Below, in pieces: positions 45,781-58,262 of a stretch of DNA of 64,000 nt. The position numbers and the translations under genes were made by a program. Positions within the stretch are counted from its first letter, which is position 1, and each line of letters starts with the position of its first letter. The notes under the pieces were generated by a model that ran no database searches, was not told the DNA's origin, and saw only the letters and a program-made list of their open reading frames with translations. The DNA is taken from assembly GCA_013076295.1 (NCBI GenBank), contig RQOL01000882.1, forward strand, positions 1,612,001 through 1,676,000. Direction: 5' to 3'. The stretch is from Sanderia malayensis (taxonomy: Eukaryota > Cnidaria > Scyphozoa > Semaeostomeae > Pelagiidae).

Positions 45781-48574
45781 TATGTATTTACAAACCCTGC
45801 ATGAATATTACTTAATGATAATAATAATAACAGTAATAATTGGCATTCAGGATGTCAAATTTCGTGATCTGGGGATCTCTTCTGACTAGTTGGCATCGAA
45901 AATTTGCCAACTTACCTAACGTAATCTTAGCATCCCCATGTTCAAATATTTAAATATTCTGCATTTTCGTGTCCAATTAAATGAAATATATGTTTTTCAA
46001 AAATTTTGGTTGCCTTGTGGCGAAGGTTTCGGTATTTCAAAAGACTCTGTGCATTTTTTATAAGGAACCACATTTGACTGTGACGTCATGTTGCCATAAT
46101 TCTTCCATCTGGCATAATTTAGCATTGAAATTGAATAGACATAAGCGGGCAACAATTATAGCATTACATGACGCTATCAATCTTGCGACGTCATAGTTTA
46201 ACCCTTTTTGTACACGCAAGGCCGACAGCTTTTTCATGGATATGAGCAAGTTCTAATCACAAATCATTTGTGAAAATTGCATAGAATATAAGAACTTTGC
46301 TATTCAAAGAGGATACCCATATAGGAACTGGAAACTAAAAGTTTCGCAAGTTTTGAGATACTAAATGGCCGCGTTATTTTTTATTCATTCACTCAAGTCG
46401 CGTAGTGACATTCTATTACGTTTGTTTACGTCAGAGGTCATTCCCTTATGTTTACAAAGAAGAAGTGCAGGAATTTCCCAGCATAAGCACACACAAAAAT
46501 CTCCCATTTTCAAGCCCCGTTCTGAGATTCAAATGATTACCGTGGCAGAAAATTCACAATTTATTGGCTTTCTTGGCGTAATGAACTTACCAAAACAACA
46601 ACGTTTTCCCCACTACTAGCTTGCTAAAGTCAAACACAAGTGAAAGTAAGGGAGAGTTGAAGGAAGTTTAAAGCCACAAACAAAAGGGCCTTCCATTTTA
46701 TGAACGATTGCCAAAGCGAAAGGTAGATACGGCTGTAAATTATCTTTTCAGCACGCTATTTAACCAAGCCCCCGTCTCCTTGTGCCCTGGTGTCACAATG
46801 AGTCTTCGGGGAGCCTGAAAAAGAATTTACGGTCGTTCTACTTTGAAAATTACGTTCACACACAAGCTGTTGACAATGAGTTTATGATAATTGTTTGTCA
46901 TGCTCTGTTTCTACAATCACAATCAAAATTCCAACTCTTCGAAAATTCGTTCTCCTTACACGAAGTTCATGGTCATGGATTTTCAAATCGATTCTGCAAA
47001 AATCTCGTTTTGATGTGCAAGCCTCGCTTACATGCGTAATCATCGAAAATGCACGAGTTAGCCTTCTGTATACACCTCTCTTCTGTGATATGATTATAAA
47101 ATTCACGAGGGGACAAAAAATTATAGGTAGAAAGTCCTGCAATTGCTTACGTCATATCGGAAATGAAAGAAAATAAAACTAAAACTAAGAAAATGAGCGT
47201 CATAAAACTGGACGGAAGTCTGTGTGAGTGTGATATAGTTTTTCAGTTGTGTTTAGACTGGAATAACATTTCTATTTACTTTGTTCATATTTTGTTTGTC
47301 TAATCGCATCTCCCCAAATAAATTATGTTTCGGGCTTACCTGTTGGAAGCAATTCAAAACGATGAATGTATGTTAATTAACAATGTCCTGGAAGCTTGAA
47401 CAAATTGCGGGTTTTTCATTGACGCCAGCTTTCTTTTTTCCAGGGGGAGGAACTCAAACTAAAAAATAACAAACATCTTCTCTAAACCACGTTGCATATA
47501 TACATTATATTAATTAAAGATTAAAAATATAAAAACTAAACAACGAACAGGGATCTCTGATCAAATTATTGCCCATTTTCATGACCTTTTACTCCTTAAC
47601 AAACGAAATGGTTAACAAATCCCGCCTTTGCAATCAACACTTTAAGTTTAGCGTGTTTCGGAAAGCATTGCGTTTCAAAAGCCATTGTTATAAACAAGAC
47701 AAACATTTTACTCTCTCATTATTTGTCAAAACTAAAACAGTATGACGTCAAAAGCACCTTCGGCCGAAAGCTGAATGAAAGCGTTTTTAATATTTGTATT
47801 GCTGCGCTCGTAAATCAACAATTCAATTCATGTGTCCTCCAATCAATTTGCGTCCTGCAGCATTTCATTAATAAATGATGGATTTTTTTAATTAACAAAA
47901 AAAGCAGCTATCCGCCCCAACATTACAAAATCCTGTAAATTTTAAAAGGAAAGATTTCTATGCAGCCATAGAAGAAACCAACGTAGACTTTATTATTGTA
48001 AACGCAGCTTTACTACAGTAAATATGCTCTTATTATATATATAGATTATCATTACTTTATAATTTCCCGTGTGCAAGCAATCTGGCCTTTTGCGTGTTGT
48101 GCGCATCTGCAAGAGGCAAATTTTCAGCTTTCCCGCGCAAACTTGCATAATATTATTTAGTAACGAGCTACACGCATGCCTGACAAAGTTGAGTTTCTCC
48201 GACATCCATTTTGAATTTACAGAAATGTTGTGCAATTTTAAAACCTCCGTCTAAGATGAATTCCACAACCTAGTTCAACCAATAAGCATTGTATTTCTTC
48301 TCATGTGAAAGCCCTCTTAGAAAACGAATCGCAATAGCAAGTACTTACAACACTGTTCCTCGACCAAAGCAGAACCTTTTCTAACAAATTTTTAGTGGGT
48401 GGGGCACATCATGAAAAGGGACCTATTGGCCCTGAATTCGTGTTTTTTAAAACAAATATAGTATACAAACTTCTAATTTTTTCACCTTTGTGTGTCTAAA
48501 TACCCCTAATATTGAAATAATTTTTGCAATTAGTAGCCTGTTTCTTAAAATTCTTTTCAGGTATTTTATTTATT
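45781..48574. other. Gene-poor stretch
   Basis: No supported gene in 2.8 kb. Overlapping short frames near 46780-47180 have no recognisable domain and no splice context. Confidence 0.45.
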
Positions 48575-48716
48575 GACATTAATTCCCTGGATAATAACAT
48601 ACTCTGTCGTGACATTCAAAAGTGTTTTAAAAAAGGGATAACTTCATGGGGTCAAAAACTCTGTGACTGGGGAGGGTCAAAATTGAGGAATGGAGGGGCA
48701 TTTGCCCCTCCCCCAG
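48575..48716 (+). repeat. Dispersed repeat, forward copy
   Basis: Reverse complement of 58133-58262: both contain attccctggataataac, tggggtcaaaaa, and gaatggaggggcatttgcccc. The repeat lies about 120 bp upstream of the Cys-rich gene start. Confidence 0.9.
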
Positions 48717-48834
48717 TTTTAATGTTAAAGAAGGCTCTGAACCAAACTGGATCTTAGCATTTCTTCTTTTGTTAATTGCAGTAAAGTGAAAGAGAGGTGA
48801 AGAGCACGCGCACAAGTTCAATACCCCCTTTGCC

Positions 48835-51737
48835 ATGACAGCATTATTACAAGCGATGCTGGTCCTGCTGGCCTGCAGCATGTGCAGTGGTTGTAACAAG
48901 AATAGCGATTGTGCTTCCGGATTTTGCGATGGAGGCACGTTCTGGACATCTGGTACTTGCAGGGCTTTGGTAAGTTGACAGTTGCTTGCAAAGCTTTAGT
49001 AGGTTCACAGTTATACTTGCAGGGGTTTAATAGATTGACAGTAATTCTTGCAGGAACTAGGTAGGCTGACAGTTATACTTAAAAGGCTTTGGTAAGTTGA
49101 CAGTTATACTTGAAGTGGTTTGGTAGACACCTAGACTTACAGGGGCTTAGTAGGTTCACTCACAGCTACAATTGCAGGGGTTTAATAGATTAAAAGTTGG
49201 CTGCACTACATCAAACAACAAAGGAGATCTGTTGAAGCTCGCGCTCATCATGGAATATTATCCGTAAAGCATGGAGTAAAGTAAAAATCCGCACATAAGA
49301 ACCTGTAAATTTCCATCCAGCCTATTGTTCCAAGACAATAGGCTATTGTTTCTTCAATTGTTTTGAACAGAAATATCACCCTGAAGGTTTTTAATCCATT
49401 GGTTCTTATATGCAGGTTTTTACTGCATGCCCCTCTTTCGAATAATGATAACCCTGATTGTAGTATTCATGTAATACCTCACGTGCTCACGCCATGCACA
49501 GCATGTTATATTATGTAATTAGTTATGATGTAATGTATATTGAATCAGTCAAGATACAGTTAAACCAGGATGTAGTCGTGTGCTGACTCCCTCCCGCAAC
49601 AACTTCTGAAGATATTACACTCATAACCATATGCAAGGACATTGAGGCCAGATAGCAAGATATTGAAATTCACTGAGGCCAGATTTCTTAGAACGCAGTC
49701 CAGTCGGTGTACTTGTGATAGTAAAAAATAAATTTTCAGGTCGCCGACGGCAAACTGTGCCTGCAAAATGGAGATTCGAACAGCTGCGTGAGCAAGCAGT
49801 GTACATGCAGCTACTGTGGACGAAAAATGGCAGCAGGTTATAAATGCTCAACAAACGACAACTGCATAAGCGGCTGGTGTCACGGGACATTTACAGCATT
49901 TTGCAAGGGAACATGCAAAAGTAGAGTTGCGGACGGTGGAACGTGCCTCTCCGGAGGCGACAGTAACAGCTGTGTGAGTCTACAATGTACTTGCGGCAAA
50001 TGTGGAAAGAAGCTGCCCAACGGGTACCAATGCTCGTCAAACGACAACTGCAAAAGCGGCTGGTGTGATGGGCAGGTGACAATTGGCTGTGGAGGGAAAT
50101 GCAAACGATTACACGAAGATTACGAAGCCTGTCCCTTGAATCTGCTGGGATCTGGTGATAACAACATTTGCAGAAGCAAACGATGTGAAAAGGTTTCTCC
50201 AACGGAAGCTTTATGCGCCCCGAAGCAAGGATTTCGCGCCGGAACAAAATGCAATGAAGACACAGACTGTGACAAAACAAAAAGTATGTGGTGCAGTGGA
50301 GGCAGTTTCCTGGAAAGCGGCAAATGTGTGGTATGTCCTGCCAATTGTCCGGATGGGTGCAATGCTCTCTTCAATCAAAATTTAAAATGCGGTCGCATGA
50401 CAACATTTGACCACGCAGCCGATGTTGCCAAGAAAATTGCAGAACCGTTGCTTGATTTTGTCAAGTGTCTCAGCCCGGCCACGGGCGGTTGCCTGACAGA
50501 CATCGGCAAAGGCGTAGCTTCTTGTTTAGACACGAGTAAACCTTGCAAAATAAAACTGGGCGGCAAAGGTTCCACGTGCTTGGCAGTGAACAGTGCTAAG
50601 CAATCGTACAGTTATACATCAGGACCACTGACCATGACAGGCAGTGTTGAGCCAACAGGGGGAGCCAGCTTGGAAACCGACCTCACGGATGGTAAGATCA
50701 ACATTGGGTTGCATGGTAACGTGGCTGTGAAAGCAAGTATCAAGGTGGAAGTAACCAAATCAACAAGCATACCAGTCGTCAAAAAGCGTCTGTACTTGAC
50801 AAATTGCGTTGGAAAGGCGTGCTCCCCATGTAGCAGTCCAGAGAGCAAGCTGAAATGTAGACCACTGACCTTGTACTCAAAGGTCTTTATGGCCGGTTAT
50901 TTGCCTGTTATAATACAGGTGGAAGCACAAGTGGTAGCTGATCTGTACTTTGAGATGAAAGCCACAGGATCATTCAAAGCTGAGATCAGCTATGACAACG
51001 AGAAGCTGATTGGCATAAGTAAGGCTATCGCAACATTCGATCCAGTAAATGGAGTAAAGTTCGACGTCGCATTGCTGCAAAACTTGGACAAACAGATAAC
51101 GAAGTCGGTTGTTGTCAACGCGGGCGTGGAGATGATGGGCGTGTTGCGCATAGGCACGCAGTTGCGAATAAGTGTAAACGGCATTCCATTGAGCATGTTT
51201 TTAGCAGCACGGTTCGTCATGGAGGGAAAGTTAGCCCTCTCGCAGAACTGCATGACGGGATCGTTTTCCGCTGGTATCGGACTGAGCGCAGGAATCACTG
51301 CCGATTTTTCAATTCCAAACCCAGCAACACTTGCTGGTATTGCTTGCAAAGGAGTTGTCGGTGGCGCATGCATGTTTCCTGCCGTCAAAGTTGCAAATTG
51401 TGCCATAAAAGTACTCACAAAAGTTGATCCATGCAAAAAGGCCCAAGGAATGTGCACCGACTTGGAGCGAGACTTGAAATCATTGATGCCAGAAAATCTT
51501 GGCAAGACATTCACCGGGACAGCAAACCTGGTGAAGGCGAAATTCACTCCATTCAACTTAACGGGAAAATCGTATTGCGTTGGTGGACAAGCGGACTTTG
51601 TCTCAAAGGCTGGAAGCATTGGCGCTGGAAAACTCAGTGGAGGAGGTGGTGGCAAGGGAATTCAAACATGCGGAGCACCTGGACGCCCAAAATGCCCAGG
51701 TGATATATTAAATGATTTCCCAAAATATAAACTCTAA
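48835..51737 (+). CDS. Secreted cysteine-rich protein with large beta-rich C-terminal domain
   Basis: Two exons: 48835-48969 (signal peptide and first Cys module) and 49740-51737, joined phase 0 (donor GTAAGT, acceptor aattttcag); 710 residues. Residues 1-18 are a signal peptide (MTALLQAMLVLLACSMCSG). The N-terminal third has repeated Cys modules, each with the core DNCxSGWC: NSDCASGFCDG, NDNCISGWCHG, NDNCKSGWCDG, DTDCDKTKSMWCSG, spaced with CTCxxCGxKxxxGYxCS linkers, perhaps four disulfide knots. The last ~430 residues are Cys-poor, alternating polar/apolar (beta-rich), with a Gly/Ala run (SAGIGLSAGITADF) and a Gly-rich tail (KLSGGGGGKG). I do not recognise the C-terminal fold. Higher GC than the surroundings. 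Confidence 0.85.
48956..49196 (+). repeat. ~30-bp minisatellite across the exon 1 splice donor
   Basis: About eight copies of a unit like acttgcaggggtttggtaagttgacagttat. The first copy contains the last 14 exon bases and the donor itself; later copies carry mutated donors (gtaggttca, atagattga, gtaggctga), except one near 49092 that again reads GGTAAGTTGACAG. Confidence 0.9.
49350..49435 (+). repeat. Dispersed repeat related to 9630-9740
   Basis: Carries the ordered phrases attgttttgaacag, ccattggttcttatatg and tttactgcatgcc. It sits in intron 1 of the Cys-rich gene. Confidence 0.65.
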
Positions 51738-53678
51738 CAATATAAGTTCATATAAAGTCACATTATCTGCTTCAGGTACTTAAGTTTACTCTTTGTCGTG
51801 AATTATACATTGTTGTGAAAGCTGTTTTTCGTTAAATTCGCAAACGGGACACTTGCTACTGAGCAGAAAAAATCTTTACCCCAAAACATCTTAAGTTCTA
51901 ATTTTTAAGGTCTTCAAGTCAGCTTTTCTACGCCTAAGAATGCTTTCAACCGTACAAACTTTGATAATCACATGAAATGTTGCAATACGAATCTCTTATG
52001 TTTACTTCAATGTATTTTCTTTCAGAGAATGCTGGAGAAAGTCTTACTTATTCGCATAGCCTCGCAATGATTCTGGGAATTATTTGGGTTTCTAGCCAGT
52101 TTATGTAACTGGCCTTAGCTGAGGTGAGTTGAAGTAAATACCTTGTTGTCTGCAAAAAGATCTTATATAAAATATTGATTGTTCATGTTTCTCAACGACA
52201 TAAAACTCTCTCTATTTCAAACAACCTGTGGGGAACATAGAAATGTTAGAATTACAAAATTTAATAGAGATTCTTTTTGTAAAAATTTGTCTTTTAATGA
52301 TCCATGAAAGATGACGAAGAGCTTCATTCAAATTAGACACAGTTATGACTACGTTCAAAAACAGCATTAATTTTCGATATCTCAAAACCATTTTATTTTG
52401 CATTGACCTAATACAATATACAATATGTATAATGCAGTGAATTCTTGCAAATATGAAACCTTCTCACATAAAAACAAATCTTATTTCATATTAACTTGAA
52501 TTTGAAATTGGGTCTTTAGTTGAAACACTTCGTATTTTGTTTGAAGATGGCAACAAATATTCCTATAAAATTGTAAATTTTAGGTTTTTAAAATACGAAA
52601 AAAAATTAAATAGCCCAAGTAAACAACTTTCTGAGGCCTCAAATTTAAAAACCACGTTGGTACTTGTTGCGGCTACGTTCATTCGAATTTCATTTGAATG
52701 AAATAGAGTTCGAATGTCGAACTTTGTGAGTTTATTTTTTTCTTGTTCTTTCAACAGGACTTGCACATGATTTTTGGAAATTTTGGAAATTGGCGCAAGT
52801 CACAACAATTTTGGACAATAATTTTGATGCTTATCCATTCATACACAATACTTTTGCTGCGTATTCAAAGTTTATTAACTACATTAACCCCTCTAATGCA
52901 ATCATTTAGATAAGCCAATAATCTATGTATCAACTTTATACAAACAGGGTATCATCTTTGCAATGCACTTCCTGTAACTTTTTATCTATTGATTATATAA
53001 AAAAAACATAAAAAACATTATAAAAATCATAAAATACCACTTAGAACTACATTGCAATTACTATTTCACCAAAACATTGTTTTTCTTCTTGTTGTCATTC
53101 CTAGCGGCAAAACTAGCTGGAAGGTCCGCAGTGTTAAAAATTTGATTTCAAAAATCCAAATAATACTTTTACTCAAAAATTGAATCAAGTACATAATTAT
53201 AGCTGCGAAATTTGTCTCATGGCGTTTTCCTTGCTATTCAAGGAGAGGTGGGATTACATGACACCGTTAACAAATGAATTTGCGTCTGATGTGATGCGAG
53301 GTAAGTATCTGTATATAAAGACCATCAAACAACAGTAAGTATTCATCATGTAATGTAAGCAACAGTGAACAATCCTAAACAGCGACCGTCAACGACCGCA
53401 AAGGACCGTAAATGACCATGTAATTTCTCGATAATCTTACATCACCACTTTCTTGCCCTTTTCCCGCTCTTTCCTCTTCCGACCTCTGTCGAACAACGCA
53501 AATTGCCCGGAAATCAATCTGCTTTCCTTTGCCAATCTCCCGATCCGACTCCGGTTAGGTGCACTTTGATCGTTCCGTTAGTCCGGACATTAATCTGATA
53601 CATGTTAAATACACTCACCACCGAAATGAAACAAATGCTTGACTGATACAATCATAGCTAACCTTCTCACACGCAAAA
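51738..53678. other. Intergenic between the Cys-rich gene and TMEM267
   Basis: About 1.9 kb, AT-rich, no supported gene. A degenerate repeat of caacgaccgcaa/ggaccgtaaatgacc occurs near 53390-53420, close to the 5' side of TMEM267. Confidence 0.45.
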
Positions 53679-54657
53679 ATGGCTTTGATAATGACAAAAT
53701 TAAAATATATACTGCATTACGGATTCTACATCACCATTTGTCTTGCCTGTGATATAATGTTTATCAAGATAAAAAGAGTTTTCAATGATTCGTCAATTAA
53801 ACACAACTTAGGCCTATTTTTTCCGGCTGTGTTTGATAACATGGCTCACGGTCTGATAGCGTTGTACTCATGGCTGCTCATTGATAACTTTGAGCTGTCT
53901 CCACGTTGTCTGATTCTGGGTTTTTTGTGTGCTGTATTTGCCTGTCTTGTGGATATTGACCATTTTGTCATGGCGAAATCTTTGAATTTAAAGGTTTGAA
54001 TTCAAGTCTATGTCTAATATTTTCCTTGCCTTGTACTTGTTACTTTCCCTAACTTAACTTGGGTTTGATTGAGACGATACGAACAACAACACAACATTGA
54101 ATTATTTAATTCATTTACTCATCTATTATGCTAAAATATACTTCAATATGATGACATGTGTTTAAAGTCAAGGGAGACCATTCTCTTCCATAAAAGGACA
54201 CTTAATGCTTAGAGTGGAGTGAGGGGAAACATGCTCCTCCTTAGCTCCTATGCCACTGCCATGATTGTTTTCTAAATATAATTTCATAACACAAATTTCT
54301 TTTTGTTTATAGGATGCACTGAATCTCGACTCAAGACCTCCACTACACTGCTCCAGTATTCTTTTAACTCACATTATAATTTTAACAATTTTATTTTCAA
54401 CAAAAACCTATCAAATCAGTTCGACTTCGATTGAATTATTATTTTGTTCTTTTATTGCTATTTCAACCCATCAACTACGTGATGCACAAAGACGTGGATT
54501 GTGGTTCTGGGGCTTAAGAAGCACTCCACCCATCACTTCAAAGACTTTGTACTCAATATTATTGATTTCTCTAGTAGTAATTTGTAATTTCATCCTTAAA
54601 CAGCTCAGAAACAAAAAACTATCATCTAATCACAAAGAAAATAATATATTGATATAG
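53679..54657 (+). CDS. TMEM267: TMEM267 orthologue (multi-pass membrane protein)
   Basis: Two exons, 53679-53993 and 54313-54657, joined phase 0 at ...SLNLK/DALN...; 219 residues against about 215 in vertebrate TMEM267. Conserved features: DNMAHGLIALYSW, a GFLCAVFACLVDIDHFVMAKSLNLK block matching the vertebrate DVDHF-ARS-SLK region, RPPLHCSS, and THQLRDAQRRGLWFW matching the vertebrate SHHIRDGIRHGLW. Five or so hydrophobic segments. The buried His/Asp motifs recall membrane metal-dependent hydrolases, but the biochemical role is not established. The donor is weak (GTTTGA) while the acceptor (gtttatag) is good; the downstream exon alignment makes the join secure. Confidence 0.9.
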
Positions 54658-55421
54658 TGTTGCTTATTTATCATTAAACATTTTAATCATAGTAACATAG
54701 TTAAATATATTTATACATAGTTACATAGTCAAATGGGATTCTTCTTGTCAAAAAATAATTGTTGATAAAGAAAACTTATGGATTCACTTCCACTGTCCTT
54801 TTGCTTGAAGTCCTTTGTTGAAAACCATGAAAAGTCAAATGTTCAAGCACATATACGTTTTTAATGAATATATGCTGCACACACAGTTAATAAAAATAAT
54901 GAGGTTCAAAATCTGGAAACTTTTAGAATAATTAAGAATAAAACCAGGCTGAAGAGCATCACCACAACTGAGATGGTTTGTCCATCTAAGCTAAACAAGG
55001 GTCAGTTCAGTTAAGAACTAACACTGAAAATGATTTGAAAGTAAGGCAATCTATGATAACAATAGAACCAGTTTTGTTGTAAAACTCTTGCGCCTGGATA
55101 ATTCCTTAACAACTCACCCGTTGGTATATATACAGAAATTGTTTGGAATCTATTCTGTATTTATTGGTAATTCGCACCCCATTCCCCTTTCCAAAAAATT
55201 CGGAAAATGTCAACACTTTGTACAACAATTCTCAGCGCATGCGTGTCAAGACAAAACAGCATTGCACGTGCACGTCACACGCACGCAGTTGCAAATTCAA
55301 AATATTATTATTTCGCAAAAAAATTGCAAAATTTTGTAAATGGGGTGGATTATTATTGAATTAATTCGTCTAATACAGACTGATGCTTCGTAAGTCGGCT
55401 ATTTGAACTTCAGAGGGAAAA
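54658..55421. other. Intergenic between TMEM267 and the LRR gene
   Basis: About 760 bp, AT-rich with no coding signal beyond small frames. The two genes lie head to tail. Confidence 0.45.
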
Positions 55422-57185
55422 ATGCTCCAGTCAAAACCAAAAGATGCTAGCAGAAGAAGTATTTTCGCAAACGAAAATAGCGAGCAGACAGAAAACGGCC
55501 TAAATTCTCATGTCGACGCTGCTAATAAAACAAATCGTGAAAATTTAAATCTGGCTTTGAGAAACCTTGACTGTATTCCAGAATTTATCATCAAAAGACA
55601 TGGAAAATATGCGAAGACGTTAGACCTGAGTTTCAATGCATTCTCGTATCTTTTTTCGAAAATGTTTGTTTCATATTATTTTGTTTTCTTTGAAACTATG
55701 GATTGGGAGATGAAAATGTAAAAAAATAAAATACTGGAAAAACTTTTAAATAAAGAAACGATAAATTTCTACTCTTGGGGGTATGGCATGGCTCACGTTA
55801 ATGCCAAAAGGGGAAAATGTTTGCGATTTTGTGGTTTCTTTTTGTGATCCTGATTTGGTTTATAAAACTCTCAATCAACGAACCCCCCAAAAAACAATAA
55901 ATAAATTTTAACACAGCTCATTTATAACTATACTTATCAATGAAACTTGCAAAGACGTAGCAAGTTTCATTGATAAGTATAAGATACTTTGCTTACTATA
56001 ATATACTTAATTTTAAACAAATAAATCACAATTGATACCGAATTTAAGCAATTTTACCATGTCGGAATGTCACAGCCATATTATTTGTGCCATTTTATAA
56101 TTTCAAAATAATTGCGAATGGAACTAATTTTCCTTGACAAGTATTACATAACAGAGAAGTGAACAGTCTTTACTGCTTTGAACAATTGGATACCTTGGTA
56201 CTGGATCATAACCACATCAGTTGTCAGACAACATTTCCAATTCTTAGCTCACTGAAAATGCTATCACTAAACAACAACAGGATTTCAAATCTGAGTATTT
56301 TCATTAAAAATCTTGCACAGTCATTCAACCAATTGAAATACCTAAGCATGATGAACAATTTAGCAGCTCCAAGTTATCTCAATGGTGGCAGTGTTGAACA
56401 ATTTCAAGATTATAGGTAAGCATAAAAATTACAAATTGTATTGATCTTATTTGTTAAGCAACTTCAAACAAACCCTTAAAATTTGTTAACAGTATCTGAG
56501 GATTCCAACTCTCAAATTTTGCCGACAATACCATACCTAAATATTTCAGCTCTCAAATGCTAACAACATCTAAAGCTGAAAGATTTTTAGATGTTTTAGA
56601 CCCTAAAAGGTGGTGACAATTTCTGTACTTTAATTCTGTTCATTCCCCTGTTCTTCACTAAAATCTTGGCATTCACAAAGTAGAAATACAGATGGCAGAA
56701 AAAATATGGGCTTAAGAATAAGATAGATTAAACAAATTTAGACAATGGCTTCTAATTCCTAATAAATAATTCTAGTGAAAAGCCATTGCTTAGAATTTCT
56801 AGGATTAGAACATTCTAAATAAACTCTGGACAACGTTCCCATTAGATTTTAAAAACACACTTTTGAATGGTTTCAGGGAATTCTCAAACTTTGAAGTTGT
56901 TTGAGATATGTCAACCTTTTTTGCTTAGTGAATGAAATAATTTTATCAAGATGTTTCTTTGCAATTTGTTATTTCAGCTCGCAAAGCTTATCTTGCAAAA
57001 TTTTTAAATAGCGAATATCTGTTTTTTCATTATTTAGGAACTTTGTCATAAGTCATTTTCCCTTCATTGAAGTCTTGGACTGCACAAGGGTGACAGAAGA
57101 AGAACAAAAAAATGCTTATACTGTTTATGGCAGAAGATGGAAATTAAAGAGAAGATCACAAACTATAAAGAGCAAAAGCAATTAA
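55422..57185 (+). CDS. LRMDA: LRMDA-like leucine-rich-repeat protein
   Basis: Three exons: 55422-55645, 56155-56415 and 57038-57185; introns after phase 2 both times; 210 residues. Exon 1 has a hydrophilic leader then LRR starts (NLALRNLDCIPEFI, AKTLDLSFNAFS). Exon 2 has the central LRRs (LDTLVLDHNHIS, LKMLSLNNNRISNLS, LKYLSMMNNLAAPSYL) and ends at QDYR. Exon 3 finishes with FPFIEVLDCTRVTEEEQK and a basic tail. Order and phrases match leucine-rich melanocyte differentiation-associated protein (C10orf11), including the N-x-A-x-P-S-Y/P-N-Q-L and YRxxVxxxxPxLxxLD blocks that cap its LRRs. In vertebrates this gene acts in melanocyte differentiation; the invertebrate role is unknown. The acceptor of exon 2 is chosen by phase (aacag at 56150-56154). 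Confidence 0.8.
55929..55981. repeat. Perfect 22-bp inverted repeat (hairpin) in an LRMDA-like intron
   Basis: Left arm TATACTTATCAATGAAACTT plus GC, 9-nt loop (aaagacgta), then its exact reverse complement. In intron 1, so it would form a stem in the pre-mRNA. Confidence 0.95.
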
Positions 57186-58132
57186 ATATATAAATATAGT
57201 TTAGCTTTATAAATTGAAATCATAACATTGGCAGATAATTATTCATTTTAATAATGTTATCTTTTCATGACAGTTATTATCATGGGGGAATTTCCCAAAT
57301 TTTTTACCGGAAATATCAAATTTTTAAAGAGCCCTTGTGCCATTTTTTAGCTTCTCCAATGCCAAAAACTTTATGGGTAAAATTGAAATGTTTTCTATAA
57401 TTTATCATGTTATATCTGTAATATAATGTTTTTCCAAATATTTTCAAATATTGTATATTTTAAGTAACATTTCCCCTCTGTTGTAGCGAGTAATTTTGTT
57501 GAAACGAAATGTTAAAATCTTCTTTTGAATGAAGTGCCACGCCAAAACGCAAAAGCTTTTCGCTCAGTCAATTTATTTCTGCCCAAAGCCCTAACCACAA
57601 CAAATGTTAAATAAATAAATAACTTCACGCCATTTTCATGGCATGTAGACTCCAATACTCGTTATATCATGGTGAATACAAAATAATTTCACAAACCTCA
57701 TATCACTCGCTTGACTAGACATCTTTCTTTTACAATAAGGCAAGCGATGCGTCCATTTCGCATAACAAAAAGATTGCCAGCCATCAACTGGCAGCCATTT
57801 ATCATCTTGGCTGGCTGGTTGTTTTGCAACGAAACGAAGAACGTCCAATTTCTCTGTCGTCTTGTAAAGGTAGAAGATGAAACGAAGCAATTCATGATAA
57901 ACATCGTGTAAACATATTTTAGCTACAGTACTGTCATGCAATGCAAAAACAGTCTTTCACTCGCCCTTGTCCAGCTAGGAACTGGGAGTTTTTCTCTTCG
58001 GGGCCAAGCGTTGCAGTGACGTCATAGCACGTTGTAGCACGTGGCTTTCTGATTACAAATTTCCCGCTCATTCATGAAGGGTGGTGGAACTCGGAACCTT
58101 TATTGAAATTAAAATTGCGGGGGGGGGGGGGG
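57186..58132. other. 3' flank of the LRMDA-like gene
   Basis: No gene supported. A homopolymer of 16 G lies at 58119-58134. Confidence 0.45.
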
Positions 58133-58262
58133 GGTGGGGGCAAATGCCCCTCCATTCCTCGACTTCCCAGTCACAGTTTTTTGACCCCATAAAATAATCC
58201 TTTTTTTAAAACAGTTGTCAATGTCACGTTGTTAAAGTAGGCTATTATCCAGGGAATTAGTG
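58133..58262 (-). repeat. Dispersed repeat, inverted copy
   Basis: Inverted partner of 48575-48716; begins with the gggggcaaatgcccctccattcc end and finishes at attatccagggaatt. Confidence 0.9.

Noticed and set aside
46058..47176. Cluster of overlapping frames on both strands
   Set aside because: No motif, splice context or compositional signal; likely chance in moderate-GC DNA.
50990..51655. 221-codon minus-strand frame
   Set aside because: Antisense to exon 2 of the Cys-rich gene, whose sense frame has a signal peptide exon and regular cysteine modules.
48575..58262. One giant transposon bounded by the inverted repeat pair
   Set aside because: The pair are internal parts of a dispersed repeat with no target duplication, and the interval holds ordinary animal genes.
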